In this document: piece by piece, positions 10,010-17,496 of the stretch | Position numbering within the stretch: the stretch's first letter is position 1 | How the letters are laid out: each line of letters opens with the position of its first letter | Notes under the pieces: generated by a model | The model's database searches: none | What the model saw: only the letters and a program-made list of their open reading frames with translations | What the model was told of the DNA's origin: nothing | Assembly (NCBI RefSeq): GCF_001190745.1 | Contig: NZ_CP012196.1 | Coordinates: 1,426,001 to 1,490,000, forward strand | Direction: 5' to 3' | DNA: 64,000 nucleotides | Source: Campylobacter gracilis | GTDB taxonomy: Bacteria > Campylobacterota > Campylobacteria > Campylobacterales > Campylobacteraceae | Translations under genes and position numbers: made by a program

Positions 10010-10687
10010 TTATCGATCGCTCTCTTTGATCAAGACACTTTTATTATCGTCGTCACTCTTACAAAGCACTCTATAATCTGATATTTCAATTGCATCTAAA
10101 AACACTACGCCGTCGCTTTCAAATTTTTTCGAGCAGCCCTTGGCGTGCAGCTTGGCGAGCTTCGGGCTATCTGGGGCATAAAACTCATAGCTATCGGCAA
10201 AGTGTTCCATATAGCTATAGGTGATGCTCGCCCAAGGTACTCGGTTATCGCCGCTTCTATTTAGCACGATAGTTCTGGCGTTTATCGCCGCGAGCTTTGA
10301 TTTTAGCTCCCCGAATGTCTTTTTGTCCCAGCCGATGAGCTTCAATCCCTCGCCGATACCCGGCGCATTATCCCTGAAAATGGAATTTGAATAAAATTTC
10401 GTCTCATTGCCGTCCAAATCGATCCAAATATACTCATCTCCGTAAGTGCTTTGTATCGTAACGCGCAAATTTTTAGGGAAGTTGCGACCTGCAAAAGCTA
10501 ACAGGTCTAGGAATTTCTCGCGATTTTGCTCGTAATTTTGCATCGGCGGGACTTTATCTAGCTCTATTGCGTCGTTATCGACGAAAAAGAATTTAAAATA
10601 CAAAACTATCGCCAAAATCGGCAGCACCTTTACGCAAAAGAACAAGCCCAGAGCCGCGGCTATGATAATTTTTAAAGCTTTAGCCAA
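10010..10687 (-). CDS. Membrane-anchored hypothetical protein
   Basis: Not recognised. The 225-residue product has one long N-terminal hydrophobic segment (about residues 5-35), then a soluble, probably periplasmic domain with a WIDLDGNE strand and three scattered cysteines near the C-terminus. Start is TTG at 10687, chosen because AAGGAG lies just upstream. It stands alone on the minus strand. Could be an uncleaved signal-anchored envelope protein; function unknown. Confidence 0.7.
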   Translation of the reverse strand: MAKALKIIIAAALGLFFCVKVLPILAIVLYFKFFFVDNDAIELDKVPPMQNYEQNREKFLDLLAFAGRNFPKNLRVTIQSTYGDEYIWIDLDGNETKFYSNSIFRDNAPGIGEGLKLIGWDKKTFGELKSKLAAINARTIVLNRSGDNRVPWASITYSYMEHFADSYEFYAPDSPKLAKLHAKGCSKKFESDGVVFLDAIEISDYRVLCKSDDDNKSVLIKESDR

Positions 10688-11102
10688 ATTTTCTCCTTAA
10701 ATTTTATAGCCGTTTAGACCTGACGGCTGGTTTATGCCAGAATTCTACGGCTACGTGCGTAAAATTTTAGCACTCGTAGCGTATTTTGGAGCTACGGCTC
10801 GGATCATTCATGAAAAGCGCTCTCGCGTTGCAGTCGGCGACAGAAATAGCGCCCGCATGCAGAAGCGCGAAAACTCTCGCGCGACGACGCCCGTATAAAA
10901 TACCGCGCAGAGTATCCGCCCAAAGCGCCTGCGATCTCTCGCACTAGGTAAAGCGCTCTCAATAGCTCTCGCCGAATAAATTTCAAGCGGTGCGAGCTGT
11001 TTACATAGCCTGCGGCGCGAAAACGAAGCGTTAATTTAAGGCAAGCGAGGCTTTATTGCCAAAATTTCGGCGCGTAAATTTTAAAATTTAGCTCAAATCC
11101 CG
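10688..11102. other. Gene-free stretch between a hypothetical gene and panB
   Basis: About 415 bp, GC-rich with AAATTTTA-type words. The 60-codon frame at 10804-10986 is R-rich without an RBS and is not supported. Confidence 0.5.
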
Positions 11103-11900
11103 CTATTGCTTGTATTCAAACTCCTCGATCGGGAAGCCCCCCTCTTTGACTTCGCGCGCGTATTCGCGCACCGCGCCTTTTACCAGCTCGGCGCCGTCTA
11201 GATAGCGCTTAACGAATTTCGGCCGAAACTCCGTAAAAAATCCACACATATCGCTCCACACGAGCACCTGTCCGTCTATGCCCGCGCCAGCGCCGATGCC
11301 GATGACGGGCACGTCGGTGCCGAGCGCTACTTGATTTGCGACCGAGCGGATCGTCCCCTCGACCAGCAGCAGCACCGCACCCGCTTCTGTAAGCGTTCTG
11401 GCGTCGCTTAAGACCTCGCGCGCGCCCTCCTCTCCGCGCCCGCTTACCTTATAGCCGCCCATAAAGCGCGAAAACTGCGGCTTAAGCCCGATGTGGCTCA
11501 TCACGGCGATACCGTTTCGATTAAGCAGCGCCACGGTATCCGCCATATGCGCGCCGCCTTCGATCTTAACGGCGTCACAGCCGGTACTCTCATAGACTTT
11601 GGCGCAGTTTTGCAGCGCGAGCTCTGGCGTCGCGCACGAGCAAAACGGCATATCCACGACCATATATGCTCGCTTTAGCCCCCGTCTTACGGCGCGCGCG
11701 TGATAAATCATCTGCTCTACGCTCGCGCCCAGGGTCTCGGAGTGCCCGCCGAAGCTCATATTTAGACTGTCGCCTACGAGCACCATATCGACCTCGTCGT
11801 CGAAAATTTTAGCAAAAAGCGCGTCATAGGCGGTGATCATCACGATCTTTTCACCCGATTTTTTCATCTCGTATAATTTAGAAAGCGTGATTTTTGACAT
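11103..11900 (-). CDS. panB: 3-methyl-2-oxobutanoate hydroxymethyltransferase PanB
   Basis: First committed step of pantothenate/CoA synthesis: transfers a hydroxymethyl group from methylene-THF to ketoisovalerate. The 265-residue (beta/alpha)8 protein begins with ITLSKLYEMKKSGEKIVMIT, has the metal-binding VLVGDSLNMSFGGHSETLG and the later VIGIGAGAGIDGQVLVWSD, all hallmarks of PanB. AAGGAG lies 6-7 bases before the ATG. Single gene; panC/panD are not adjacent. Confidence 0.97.
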   Translation of the reverse strand: MSKITLSKLYEMKKSGEKIVMITAYDALFAKIFDDEVDMVLVGDSLNMSFGGHSETLGASVEQMIYHARAVRRGLKRAYMVVDMPFCSCATPELALQNCAKVYESTGCDAVKIEGGAHMADTVALLNRNGIAVMSHIGLKPQFSRFMGGYKVSGRGEEGAREVLSDARTLTEAGAVLLLVEGTIRSVANQVALGTDVPVIGIGAGAGIDGQVLVWSDMCGFFTEFRPKFVKRYLDGAELVKGAVREYAREVKEGGFPIEEFEYKQ

Positions 11901-11953
11901 TTTGACTCCTTTGCTCGGTTAAAATTTCGATGCAATTTTAACATAAGCCGAAT

Positions 11954-11982
11954 TTGACATTTATAAAATTTTGAAGTAAAAT
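11954..11982 (+). promoter_or_regulatory. Sigma-70 promoter of the tmRNA gene
   Basis: TTGACA at 11954-11959, a 17-base spacer and TAAAAT at 11977-11982, placed 16 bases upstream of the mature tmRNA 5' end. Near-consensus and well spaced. Confidence 0.8.
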
Positions 11983-11998
11983 GCGCGAGCATTCTTTC

Positions 11999-12360
11999 GG
12001 GGGTGACTTGGCTTCGACGGGAACGGATGGGTCAAGGCTGCATGTCGCTTTGGATACAGCGTATAAAATCCAAACTAAATTTAAACGCAAACAACGTTAA
12101 ATTTGCTCCTGCTTACGCTAAAGTTGCGTAAGTCCAGTCGAGCCCTGCTCTGCGCCGATACTATCTAAGCGTGGTGGCGGGTAATCTGCGATAGCGTAGC
12201 TCTGCGGCGTGACGAGCCGTAGGGTGAAACTCTAGTCTTTGCGCCGGCGGGTCGTTTTGGAAAGTGAGCGAGCCTGCGCGAGAACTTCACTTTTGCTAAA
12301 CATGTAGAGGCTTTGGTCGTTTGTTTTCGGACTGCGGTTCAATCCCGCACACCTCCACCA
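11999..12360 (+). ncRNA. ssrA: tmRNA (transfer-messenger RNA)
   Basis: Rescues stalled ribosomes and adds a degradation tag. The 5' end GGGGGTG pairs with CACCTCC before the 3' ACCA, forming the tRNA-like acceptor, and the 3' part carries the T-arm (GGTTCAATCCC). The tag frame at 12087-12131 reads ANNVKFAPAYAKVA then TAA, close to the tag known in Campylobacter. One-piece gene of 362 nt with encoded CCA. Confidence 0.96.
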
Positions 12361-12472
12361 ATTAAGTTATCTTTAAGTTCCAATCACTTCCTTTTACTTC
12401 TCTTCAATTCCCGTATATAGGTGCTTATCTTATATTTCGATTATTTCTCTTTCCTTTTCTTTTTGTTTGTAG

Positions 12473-12478
12473 TATAAT
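12473..12478 (+). promoter_or_regulatory. Probable -10 box upstream of the immunity-like island
   Basis: TATAAT preceded by a T-rich stretch (TTTTGTTTGTAG), as in Campylobacter promoters that lack a strict -35. Lies about 110 bases before the GTG at 12590. Confidence 0.5.
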
Positions 12479-12589
12479 TACTTCTGAAAAAATGGGGGTT
12501 TTATTAGGAGCTTTTTTGTATTGGGGGTTTTCGTAAAGAAAGACGAAATAGAAAAATGGTATTAATCTTATACTTAAAAGGAGCGAATT

Positions 12590-12934
12590 GTGTCATTTAT
12601 AGATGAAGATTACGTAAATATCGTACCGCAAGATCTGCTAGAGCGCGGTATTCGCTTAAGAGAGGAGCTCGGTTTTTATGAAATCGCTTGGAAATTCGAC
12701 GATGTAATGGAGGTGCTTAAAATCACAAAAAGTAAAGATATGGTTATCCTCGGAGGAGATGTATATCGCTTAAGCGGTAATAAGCCCATAATCACAGGCG
12801 ATGGCTGGTACACGAACAAGGGAGATGACGATGCATTCGAAGTAGCGATCGAATATATCACTAAGTATCGCGCTAGAAACGGAGATGACTTTGCATATTG
12901 CCCAGTCATTAGCCCTGGGCAGGTGCCTAAATGA
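12590..12934 (+). CDS. Imm40-like immunity protein
   Basis: Resembles the Imm40 family found in polymorphic-toxin immunity loci: a single-domain protein with a region like RLREELGFYEIAWKFDDVMEVL followed by ILGGDVYRL and a GDGWYTNKGDD loop. Family recall, not a search. The 114-residue protein starts at GTG 12590 with AAGGAG upstream. No matching toxin gene is beside it, as often seen for orphan immunity genes. It is the first of three small genes between the tmRNA gene and the prophage. Alternative: a stand-alone protein of unknown role. Confidence 0.65.
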   Translation: MSFIDEDYVNIVPQDLLERGIRLREELGFYEIAWKFDDVMEVLKITKSKDMVILGGDVYRLSGNKPIITGDGWYTNKGDDDAFEVAIEYITKYRARNGDDFAYCPVISPGQVPK

Positions 12935-13130
12935 AAATTTTAATTCGATTGTGTATAGGAAATTTCATAAAGTATAGAGTATGCTTTAAGCGAGCGGATC
13001 GAATTTGAATTCGGCGTAAAAAAGAGGATCGGATAAGGCGTTAAATTTGGAAAGGAATAAGGAAAAAACGCTGTGAAATTTAAAATTTTAAAACCGAGGC
13101 TTTATGAAAAATATAAGGATATGGTTATAG

Positions 13131-13532
13131 ATGCGTGAGGACGAAAGGGTAAATACAGCATTGATGGCTAAAATAGATATTTTATTAAATTTGATAAATT
13201 TTGCTAAAGATATGAGCGCGATAAAAAGCGACTTGGCAAAGATAGGCTTTAATAGCGAATCGGAGCTTGTAACGATAACTCAAAATACCATTGCAAATAT
13301 CCTAAATAGAGTCATCGATAAAGAAATTTCATATGACCTCCTTGAGGAGTGGGCAAATTTAATCGAGTGTCGCGAGGATATAGGATATGAGGATGAAATT
13401 TTGCAGGAAATCATATTTGAGCTGGCAAACCCGTGCCTTTATGGGGAGATAGACGAGAGGAAGATTTGTATGATTTTAGATGAAATTAAATACGGGCGGA
13501 GCGATTCAAATGATATTAGAAAAAAATATTGA
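13131..13532 (+). CDS. Small acidic protein, possibly immunity-related
   Basis: 133 residues, mostly helical and acidic, with LLEEWANLIECREDIGYEDE and IIFELANPCL, a pattern I associate with small proteins in toxin-immunity clusters; the family is not firmly identified. ATG at 13131 has AAGGA about 11 bases upstream. It sits between an Imm40-like gene and a broken DUF3969-like gene, which supports an immunity island. No signal peptide or membrane segment. Confidence 0.6.
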   Translation: MREDERVNTALMAKIDILLNLINFAKDMSAIKSDLAKIGFNSESELVTITQNTIANILNRVIDKEISYDLLEEWANLIECREDIGYEDEILQEIIFELANPCLYGEIDERKICMILDEIKYGRSDSNDIRKKY

Positions 13533-13843
13533 CATGGTAAGCGAGAGGGCAATTTTATTGATGGCGCTAGGTTCATTGCAGGCATTGGAACATAAAGCGA
13601 TCACCATAGATGAAAGCAAAGAATTTATTTTCACCCTATATCTCAACGCACTTGGGAAAAAACAAGGTCGATGAACGCATTGTAGATATAATAATCGAAT
13701 GCTGCGAATTAGAGGATATTTTTGAACTAATTCCTACAAAATATATGCAAACCCTGCAAACATTACAGAATAGAATAATAGAAATTTTAAAGCAATACGA
13801 TGAGGAAATTAGAGAAAGATGGGTAATTGTAGATGAAGAATAG
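13510..13843 (+). pseudogene. Frameshifted DUF3969-like protein gene
   Basis: Two overlapping frames make one protein: ATG 13510 reads a first half with ILLMALGSLQALEHKAITIDESKEF, and the next frame continues SPYISTHLGKNKVDERIVDIIIECCELEDIFELIP to the stop at 13843. The change of frame falls in the T-rich stretch around 13624-13632 (GAATTTATTTTCACCC). The joined sequence looks like DUF3969 proteins, small proteins often found near immunity genes. Either a true pseudogene, a sequencing indel in the T-run, or less likely programmed frameshifting. Confidence 0.65.
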
Positions 13844-14184
13844 GATCCATGACTTCCGTCTTTGCGAGCTGGTGGGCTGGCAGCTAAATAAAATTCTAAA
13901 TGTTACGATAAGAAAGTCCGTACAAATTTAAGTCTTTCACAATTCCTACTTAATATTATTGATAAGATTTACGGTATGATAAATCAAAATTTTAGATGAA
14001 TCGGTAAAATTTACAATTTAAAGAGTTTTATGTATCTTTCTCGATAATTATTAATTTTAAGCCATCAGCTTGAAAATAAATTAGTAGATAAAATACTCCG
14101 ATTTAGAATATGAGATTTTCTTATTCACAATGAAAGCAAGAATAAAATTTTGAAGTCACGATGCTGTGATATAAATTTAAAGTA
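13844..14184. other. AT-rich gene-free stretch left of the prophage
   Basis: About 340 bp with no frame or RNA gene. It ends at the left attachment repeat. Confidence 0.5.
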
Positions 14185-14230
14185 TTGGTTGCAGAGGGTG
14201 GATTTGAACCACCGACCTTCGGGTTATGAG
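14185..14230 (-). repeat. Left attachment site attL (tRNA-fMet 3' fragment)
   Basis: A 46-base exact copy of 24493-24538, covering the CCA end, acceptor 3' strand, T-arm, variable loop and anticodon stem-loop of the initiator tRNA. The following bases diverge at once, so it is not a functional tRNA gene. Confidence 0.93.
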
Positions 14231-14315
14231 AAATATGTGCTCTTTTTTATATCTTTTTTTCTCAATTAAAAGTATCTATTTAATACTTTTATTTTCTATT
14301 TGATACATTTTTAAG

Positions 14316-14343
14316 TATAATTTAAGCAAATATATTGTATAAT
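14316..14343 (+). promoter_or_regulatory. Two candidate -10 boxes for the prophage left arm
   Basis: TATAAT occurs at 14316-14321 and again at 14338-14343, ahead of the gene starting at 14386. Likely promoter region for the rightward left-arm genes; which box is used cannot be told. Confidence 0.5.
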
Positions 14344-14385
14344 TCACTCATAAATCAAAAGGGCAAAGCCCAAAAGGAGAAAAAG

Positions 14386-14709
14386 ATGAAAAAGCAAGTT
14401 TTAACAAAGGTTCAAGATTTTAACGGCAACGTTTTCTATGTTGAGAGAAAAAGAATTCAGATTGAGCGTGTCAGGGAGTATAGAGAGATTGAAAAATACG
14501 CTACCTTTGACGGCAACGGATACGATAGATACAATCGTCGCTTGGGTTATATTCTAGAAACTAGGGTTTATTTTAGTGATTTCGATATGGGTTGGAATAG
14601 CGCTACTATCGGCTGGGCAACCGCCACTGACAAAAACGGCAAGGAGGTGCGATTTGTTGTCGAGGATGACAATCTACAAAACTCTATCACAAAATTTGTG
14701 GAGGAATAG
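14386..14709 (+). CDS. Prophage left-arm protein of unknown function
   Basis: 107 residues, basic N-terminus (MKKQVLTKVQDFNGNVFYVE) with many Tyr and Arg, no membrane segment. The ATG at 14386 has AAGGAGA six bases upstream and is preferred to the longer frame starting at 14335. The next gene begins immediately after the stop, and a third overlaps that one, so the three form an operon. Not recognised; possibly a regulator or replication accessory of the phage. Confidence 0.65.
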   Translation: MKKQVLTKVQDFNGNVFYVERKRIQIERVREYREIEKYATFDGNGYDRYNRRLGYILETRVYFSDFDMGWNSATIGWATATDKNGKEVRFVVEDDNLQNSITKFVEE

Positions 14710-15084
14710 ATGAAAAATATAGTAAGCGGTTGGCAGACGAGGATTTTCCCTCGTCATTGTAATAGTTCTGATGAGAAAGGGCGTTATTACGTTCGTTTTT
14801 GGCATTATGATATGGGGCGATATTGCTATGTTTATGATGGAGATTTTGTTTCTTGGCTTGATTCAGAATCAAAAAGGCGAATTCAACGTTGTGTTTCTAC
14901 AAAAAATAGCGAGAAATACCATATTTGTCGTAATTTGCCTCGGGATACTTCTCCTTTGTCAAACTACGATATAGATCATTTTGTTATTCTTGAGAATGGC
15001 AAAACGTTGGCTGTTCCTGTTGTTGGTGATGGTGCTTTTGAAATTTCTGATGAAGAGTATCATCAAGAGTGTTGGATAGATTGA
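14710..15084 (+). CDS. Prophage left-arm protein of unknown function
   Basis: 124 residues, rich in aromatic residues and with several cysteines (CNSS, YCYVYDG, RCVS, HICRN, ECWID), no signal peptide. Its ATG directly follows the stop of the upstream gene, with GAGGAAT at the end of that gene as RBS, and its own stop overlaps the next start (TGATG). Strong translational coupling supports reality. No family recognised. Confidence 0.6.
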   Translation: MKNIVSGWQTRIFPRHCNSSDEKGRYYVRFWHYDMGRYCYVYDGDFVSWLDSESKRRIQRCVSTKNSEKYHICRNLPRDTSPLSNYDIDHFVILENGKTLAVPVVGDGAFEISDEEYHQECWID

Positions 15085-15356
15085 TGACGCTCAAAGAAGT
15101 ATCACAGCTTACGGGTATTCCGTATCAGACTTTGTTGGGTTGGGAAAGAGCTGGCGGTTATCGTCGGAATTTGGTTCGATTTTTGAAAAGTTGTGATCGT
15201 GCTACGCTTGAAAATCATTTCGTCGAAGCTTCGTCTGACATGGTAGTTCAAAATGGGGATGTCGTAGTTGTCGAAAAAAATGGCAGCTTTTCTATTGCTA
15301 CCTATCCTGCTGATGGAAAAATTATTTCTATCTTGCAGAAATTTAATAAAAATTAA
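15084..15356 (+). CDS. Small HTH protein (MerR/excisionase-like)
   Basis: 90 residues starting MTLKEVSQLTGIPYQTLLGWERAGG, the helix-turn-helix pattern of MerR-like and AlpA/excisionase-like DNA-binding proteins. The second half contains two short beta-rich stretches. Start is the ATG at 15084, overlapping the previous stop as TGATG. Could be an excisionase or transcription regulator for the prophage; its position in the left arm fits either. It is followed by a hairpin repeat array. Confidence 0.65.
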   Translation: MTLKEVSQLTGIPYQTLLGWERAGGYRRNLVRFLKSCDRATLENHFVEASSDMVVQNGDVVVVEKNGSFSIATYPADGKIISILQKFNKN

Positions 15357-15392
15357 GTATGCTGGGGTTATAATTCGCTTAATGAAGTGAGC

Positions 15393-15522
15393 TTATCCCT
15401 TTGGGATTTGAAATTTGTGTTTTAATGAATTCAAAGCTTTGTTTCATTTTATCCCTTTGGGATTTGAAATCTATATTTTAATATTTTTAATTGCTTTGTT
15501 TTATCCTTTTAGGATTTGTAAA
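15393..15522. repeat. Three spaced hairpin repeats (ATCCC-TTT-GGGAT)
   Basis: A 22-base unit with a perfect ATCCC-TTT-GGGAT stem-loop occurs at 15393-15414 and 15449-15470, with a diverged third copy at 15501-15522 (starts 56 and 52 bases apart). The spacers also share TTTTAAT and GCTTTGTTT. They lie between converging genes, so they may act as terminator, replication or packaging signals. Too few and too uneven for CRISPR, and there are no cas genes. Confidence 0.7.
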
Positions 15523-15564
15523 TTTTTAATTTTTAGGTTTATTTTTTTGCTTTCTTAAATAGCT

Positions 15565-16185
15565 TTAATCAAACATAGGTATTGTTATATACTCTACTTC
15601 TGCTTGATTTTCTTTAACGTATAGTTCAACGGCTTTTTTAGTTTCTTCATTGGAAGTTATAAAAATTTTCCTTATTTTTCTATTTCTTAAGAATGCGGCG
15701 TTTTTATTTATGTATACGTGGCAGTCCCCTATAAAGGCTCTTATGTCTTTTTGTTCTATTGGATATTTCCAGTTTTTACATTGTATTAGTATCGTTTCTT
15801 TATCTTTGTGGCATATTACGTCGATTCCATCATCTTTTTTGCCGTTATTTAATCCATTCATATAAATTTTATAACCCTCGTTTCTAAAATATTTTGCTAT
15901 ATAAAGTTCATATTCTGTGCCTTTTTTACGTTTTGATATCATTTTTTGTTTTGTTATATTTTCAATTTTTATTTGTTTATAAATTTCATAAAGATCGGTT
16001 TGCTTATCTTGCTTTATTAAATTTTTATTTTCTTGTATGTATTTATTGCATTGTTCTTGCTTTTTTGTTCTTTTATAATTTGTAATTGTATAATTCCCTA
16101 TTTTTGTGTTTTTTTCTGTGTTCAATGTTGAAAATAATATTAAAATAATAAAAGCACATATTGTCGCTAAAATTAAAAATATCAT
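15565..16185 (-). CDS. Membrane-anchored Mrr-type restriction endonuclease-like protein
   Basis: 206 residues: an N-terminal membrane helix (residues 1-19), a basic helical linker, then a PD-(D/E)XK nuclease domain of the Mrr_cat type. Visible catalytic pattern: GTEYELYIAKYF (E91/E93), DDGIDV with D122, and QCK at 135-137. Such domains cut DNA, often modified DNA; this one would face the cytoplasm at the membrane. Its start overlaps the stop of the HTH gene (TAATG), so the pair is co-translated leftward, opposite to the phage structural genes. Likely cargo for superinfection exclusion or defence; that role is inference. Confidence 0.75.
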   Translation of the reverse strand: MIFLILATICAFIILILFSTLNTEKNTKIGNYTITNYKRTKKQEQCNKYIQENKNLIKQDKQTDLYEIYKQIKIENITKQKMISKRKKGTEYELYIAKYFRNEGYKIYMNGLNNGKKDDGIDVICHKDKETILIQCKNWKYPIEQKDIRAFIGDCHVYINKNAAFLRNRKIRKIFITSNEETKKAVELYVKENQAEVEYITIPMFD

Positions 16186-16439
16186 TATTTATCGATTTCC
16201 TTTTTTAAAATTCTTGCTTTTATGTCGGTAATATAATATTCTTGTTCTTTTTCGTTTAGTTTTTTGTATAAGTTTATAAGTTCTTTATATGTATTATTTA
16301 CATATTCTATATTTTTTTGACTTTCTTGAATTTTTATGCCTAGTTCGAGAATTTCAAATAATTCTTTTCTATTTTTGCGCCAATTATATATAGTCTTTTC
16401 TGCTATTTTTAGTTTTTTCGCAATTTCTGCATTTGTCAT
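16185..16439 (-). CDS. HTH repressor-like protein
   Basis: 84 residues with an N-terminal helix-turn-helix (TNAEIAKKLKIAEKTIYNWR) and a long helical C-terminus, probably a dimerisation coil. It reads leftward at the divergent control region, directly beside three GTAA-N3-TTAC inverted repeats, as a phage repressor would. It overlaps the downstream nuclease gene by one base. No cleavage or peptidase domain is present, so induction would not be of the LexA type. Confidence 0.75.
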   Translation of the reverse strand: MTNAEIAKKLKIAEKTIYNWRKNRKELFEILELGIKIQESQKNIEYVNNTYKELINLYKKLNEKEQEYYITDIKARILKKEIDK

Positions 16440-16443
16440 ATAT

Positions 16444-16519
16444 GTAAATTTTACCTTTTTAATGAAACTTTAAGTTATAAAAATGTAATATTTACCTGCT
16501 ATAAAAATGTAAATGTTAC
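16444..16519. promoter_or_regulatory. Triple operator-like array GTAA-N3-TTAC
   Basis: Three perfect 11-base inverted repeats: GTAAATTTTAC at 16444-16454, GTAATATTTAC at 16485-16495 and GTAAATGTTAC at 16509-16519. They lie between the leftward HTH gene and the rightward phage operon, the first only 5 bases from the HTH start codon. Probable binding sites for that HTH protein, including autoregulation. Confidence 0.65.
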
Positions 16520-16739
16520 ATATAACTTTTTTGAATTATACATAAAATTCTTTAATTTTATATGTGGCTTAATTCTCGCACTATGCCGCGACAGAGTAAA
16601 GATGTCTAGGGCTGAAGTTAGGTGGGAATTCCACCCGAGCAAGTGGCTAAACTACTCGGGGCGGTTTGTGAAAATAACTCTTCCTTCCGCCCTTCAAGGT
16701 TTAATCGAGTTAAGCTCAATCAAATATAAAGGAAGAGTT

Positions 16740-17129
16740 ATGGATTACATTACACAAGACTTTAAGGTCTCTTACGAACTTACAAAGGCTATCGCAAAAA
16801 GTGGCGCTAAAGGCGAGATGAACGGACGAGCTTACTCGAGCTCCGTAAAGCTTACCGCACGCAACCAATACGAGGAAGAAAACTCTATAACGAATTGCGT
16901 TGATTTAAAAGAACAAGAGCTTATCGTTAGAATTTTATGCAAAGACGATCTAACTGCTGGGGTTCTTACCACAAAATTCAATCAGTTTTTCCGCAAAAAC
17001 GGCATTCTAAAGTTTAATGCTGGGCTTCCGTCGTTTAATAATGGCGCCTATACCCTTACGACCGATGAAGACGATGCTTATTGGATAAATTTTTTAAACA
17101 ATATAACTTCTTCTTCTCCTAAGAAATAA
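16740..17129 (+). CDS. Probable phage ssDNA-binding protein (gV-like)
   Basis: 129 residues, no signal or membrane segment, beta-rich, with a polar C-terminal tail. Position just ahead of the coat genes, size and lack of membrane segments fit the ssDNA-binding protein that coats the phage strand in inoviruses; there is no sequence match I can name. I place the start at the ATG at 16740 with GGAAG 5-9 bases upstream. The frame is open back to 16602, but that 138-base stretch carries several inverted repeats and reads better as leader. Confidence 0.55.
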   Translation: MDYITQDFKVSYELTKAIAKSGAKGEMNGRAYSSSVKLTARNQYEEENSITNCVDLKEQELIVRILCKDDLTAGVLTTKFNQFFRKNGILKFNAGLPSFNNGAYTLTTDEDDAYWINFLNNITSSSPKK

Positions 17130-17133
17130 CAAG

Positions 17134-17170
17134 CTTTACAAAGCCGACCCGTGTGGTCGGCTTGATAAAG
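17134..17170. other. Stem-loop after the ssDNA-binding protein gene
   Basis: Nine-base stem AAGCCGACC/GGTCGGCTT (17141-17149 with 17155-17163), extended by CTTTA/TAAAG across a 2-base internal loop. No T-run follows, so it is more likely an RNA stability or processing element ahead of the coat gene than a full terminator. Confidence 0.65.
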
Positions 17171-17207
17171 TCTGCGCATGACTTAAATTTTTAAGAAAGG
17201 TGTTGCT

Positions 17208-17447
17208 ATGAAAAAGTTGTCTTTTTTAAAAGAAAAACTTTGTTCTGCAAAGGCTAAGCTTTATTTGGCTAGTTGTGTCGGTTTCAGTGCGATGAACGCT
17301 TCTGCTGCTGGTATCGCTCTCGATCCTGCTACTGGTGCTGTTTCCGGTGATTTGGATAAAACTACGTTTTTCGGCGTTGCTGGTGCGGTTTTAGTCCTTT
17401 TGGGCGTTATGTTCGGCGTAAAAAAAGGTCTTGCCCTTTTACGCTAA
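17208..17447 (+). CDS. Major coat protein-like (pVIII-like)
   Basis: 79-residue preprotein: basic N-terminus, a hydrophobic signal ending near NASAAG, then a mature part of about 45 residues with an acidic start (LDPATG, DLDK), a central membrane helix (GVAGAVLVLLGVMFGV) and a basic end (KKGLALLR). This is the layout of filamentous phage major coat proteins, whose basic tail touches the DNA. RBS GAAAGG precedes the ATG. Flanked by hairpins on both sides, as expected for a highly expressed gene. Confidence 0.85.
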   Translation: MKKLSFLKEKLCSAKAKLYLASCVGFSAMNASAAGIALDPATGAVSGDLDKTTFFGVAGAVLVLLGVMFGVKKGLALLR

Positions 17448-17450
17448 GCT

Positions 17451-17480
17451 TTATCCCTCTGCCTTTCGGTAGAGGGATAA
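17451..17480. other. Stem-loop after the coat protein gene
   Basis: Ten-base perfect stem TTATCCCTCT/AGAGGGATAA around GCCTTTCGGT, which can pair further inside (CC/GG). It starts 4 bases after the coat gene stop. No T-run, so probably partial termination or mRNA protection that sets coat protein level. Confidence 0.65.
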
Positions 17481-17496
17481 ATTTAAAGGTTTTAGT

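Noticed and set aside
9465..10029. Two ~90-codon open frames between ruvB and the hypothetical gene
   Set aside because: They are built from GGAATTTTA-type words, are R-rich and lack an RBS.
14185..14230. tRNA-Met gene at the left end of the prophage
   Set aside because: Only the 3' part of the tRNA is present; the D-arm and acceptor 5' strand are missing, so it is an attachment-site copy.
15393..15522. Possible short CRISPR array
   Set aside because: Only two good copies and one poor one, spacers share sequence with each other, and no cas genes are in the window.
16602..16739. N-terminal extension of the ssDNA-binding-like protein
   Set aside because: The stretch carries several inverted repeats, the good RBS is at 16731, and the extended N-terminus looks unlike a structured protein.
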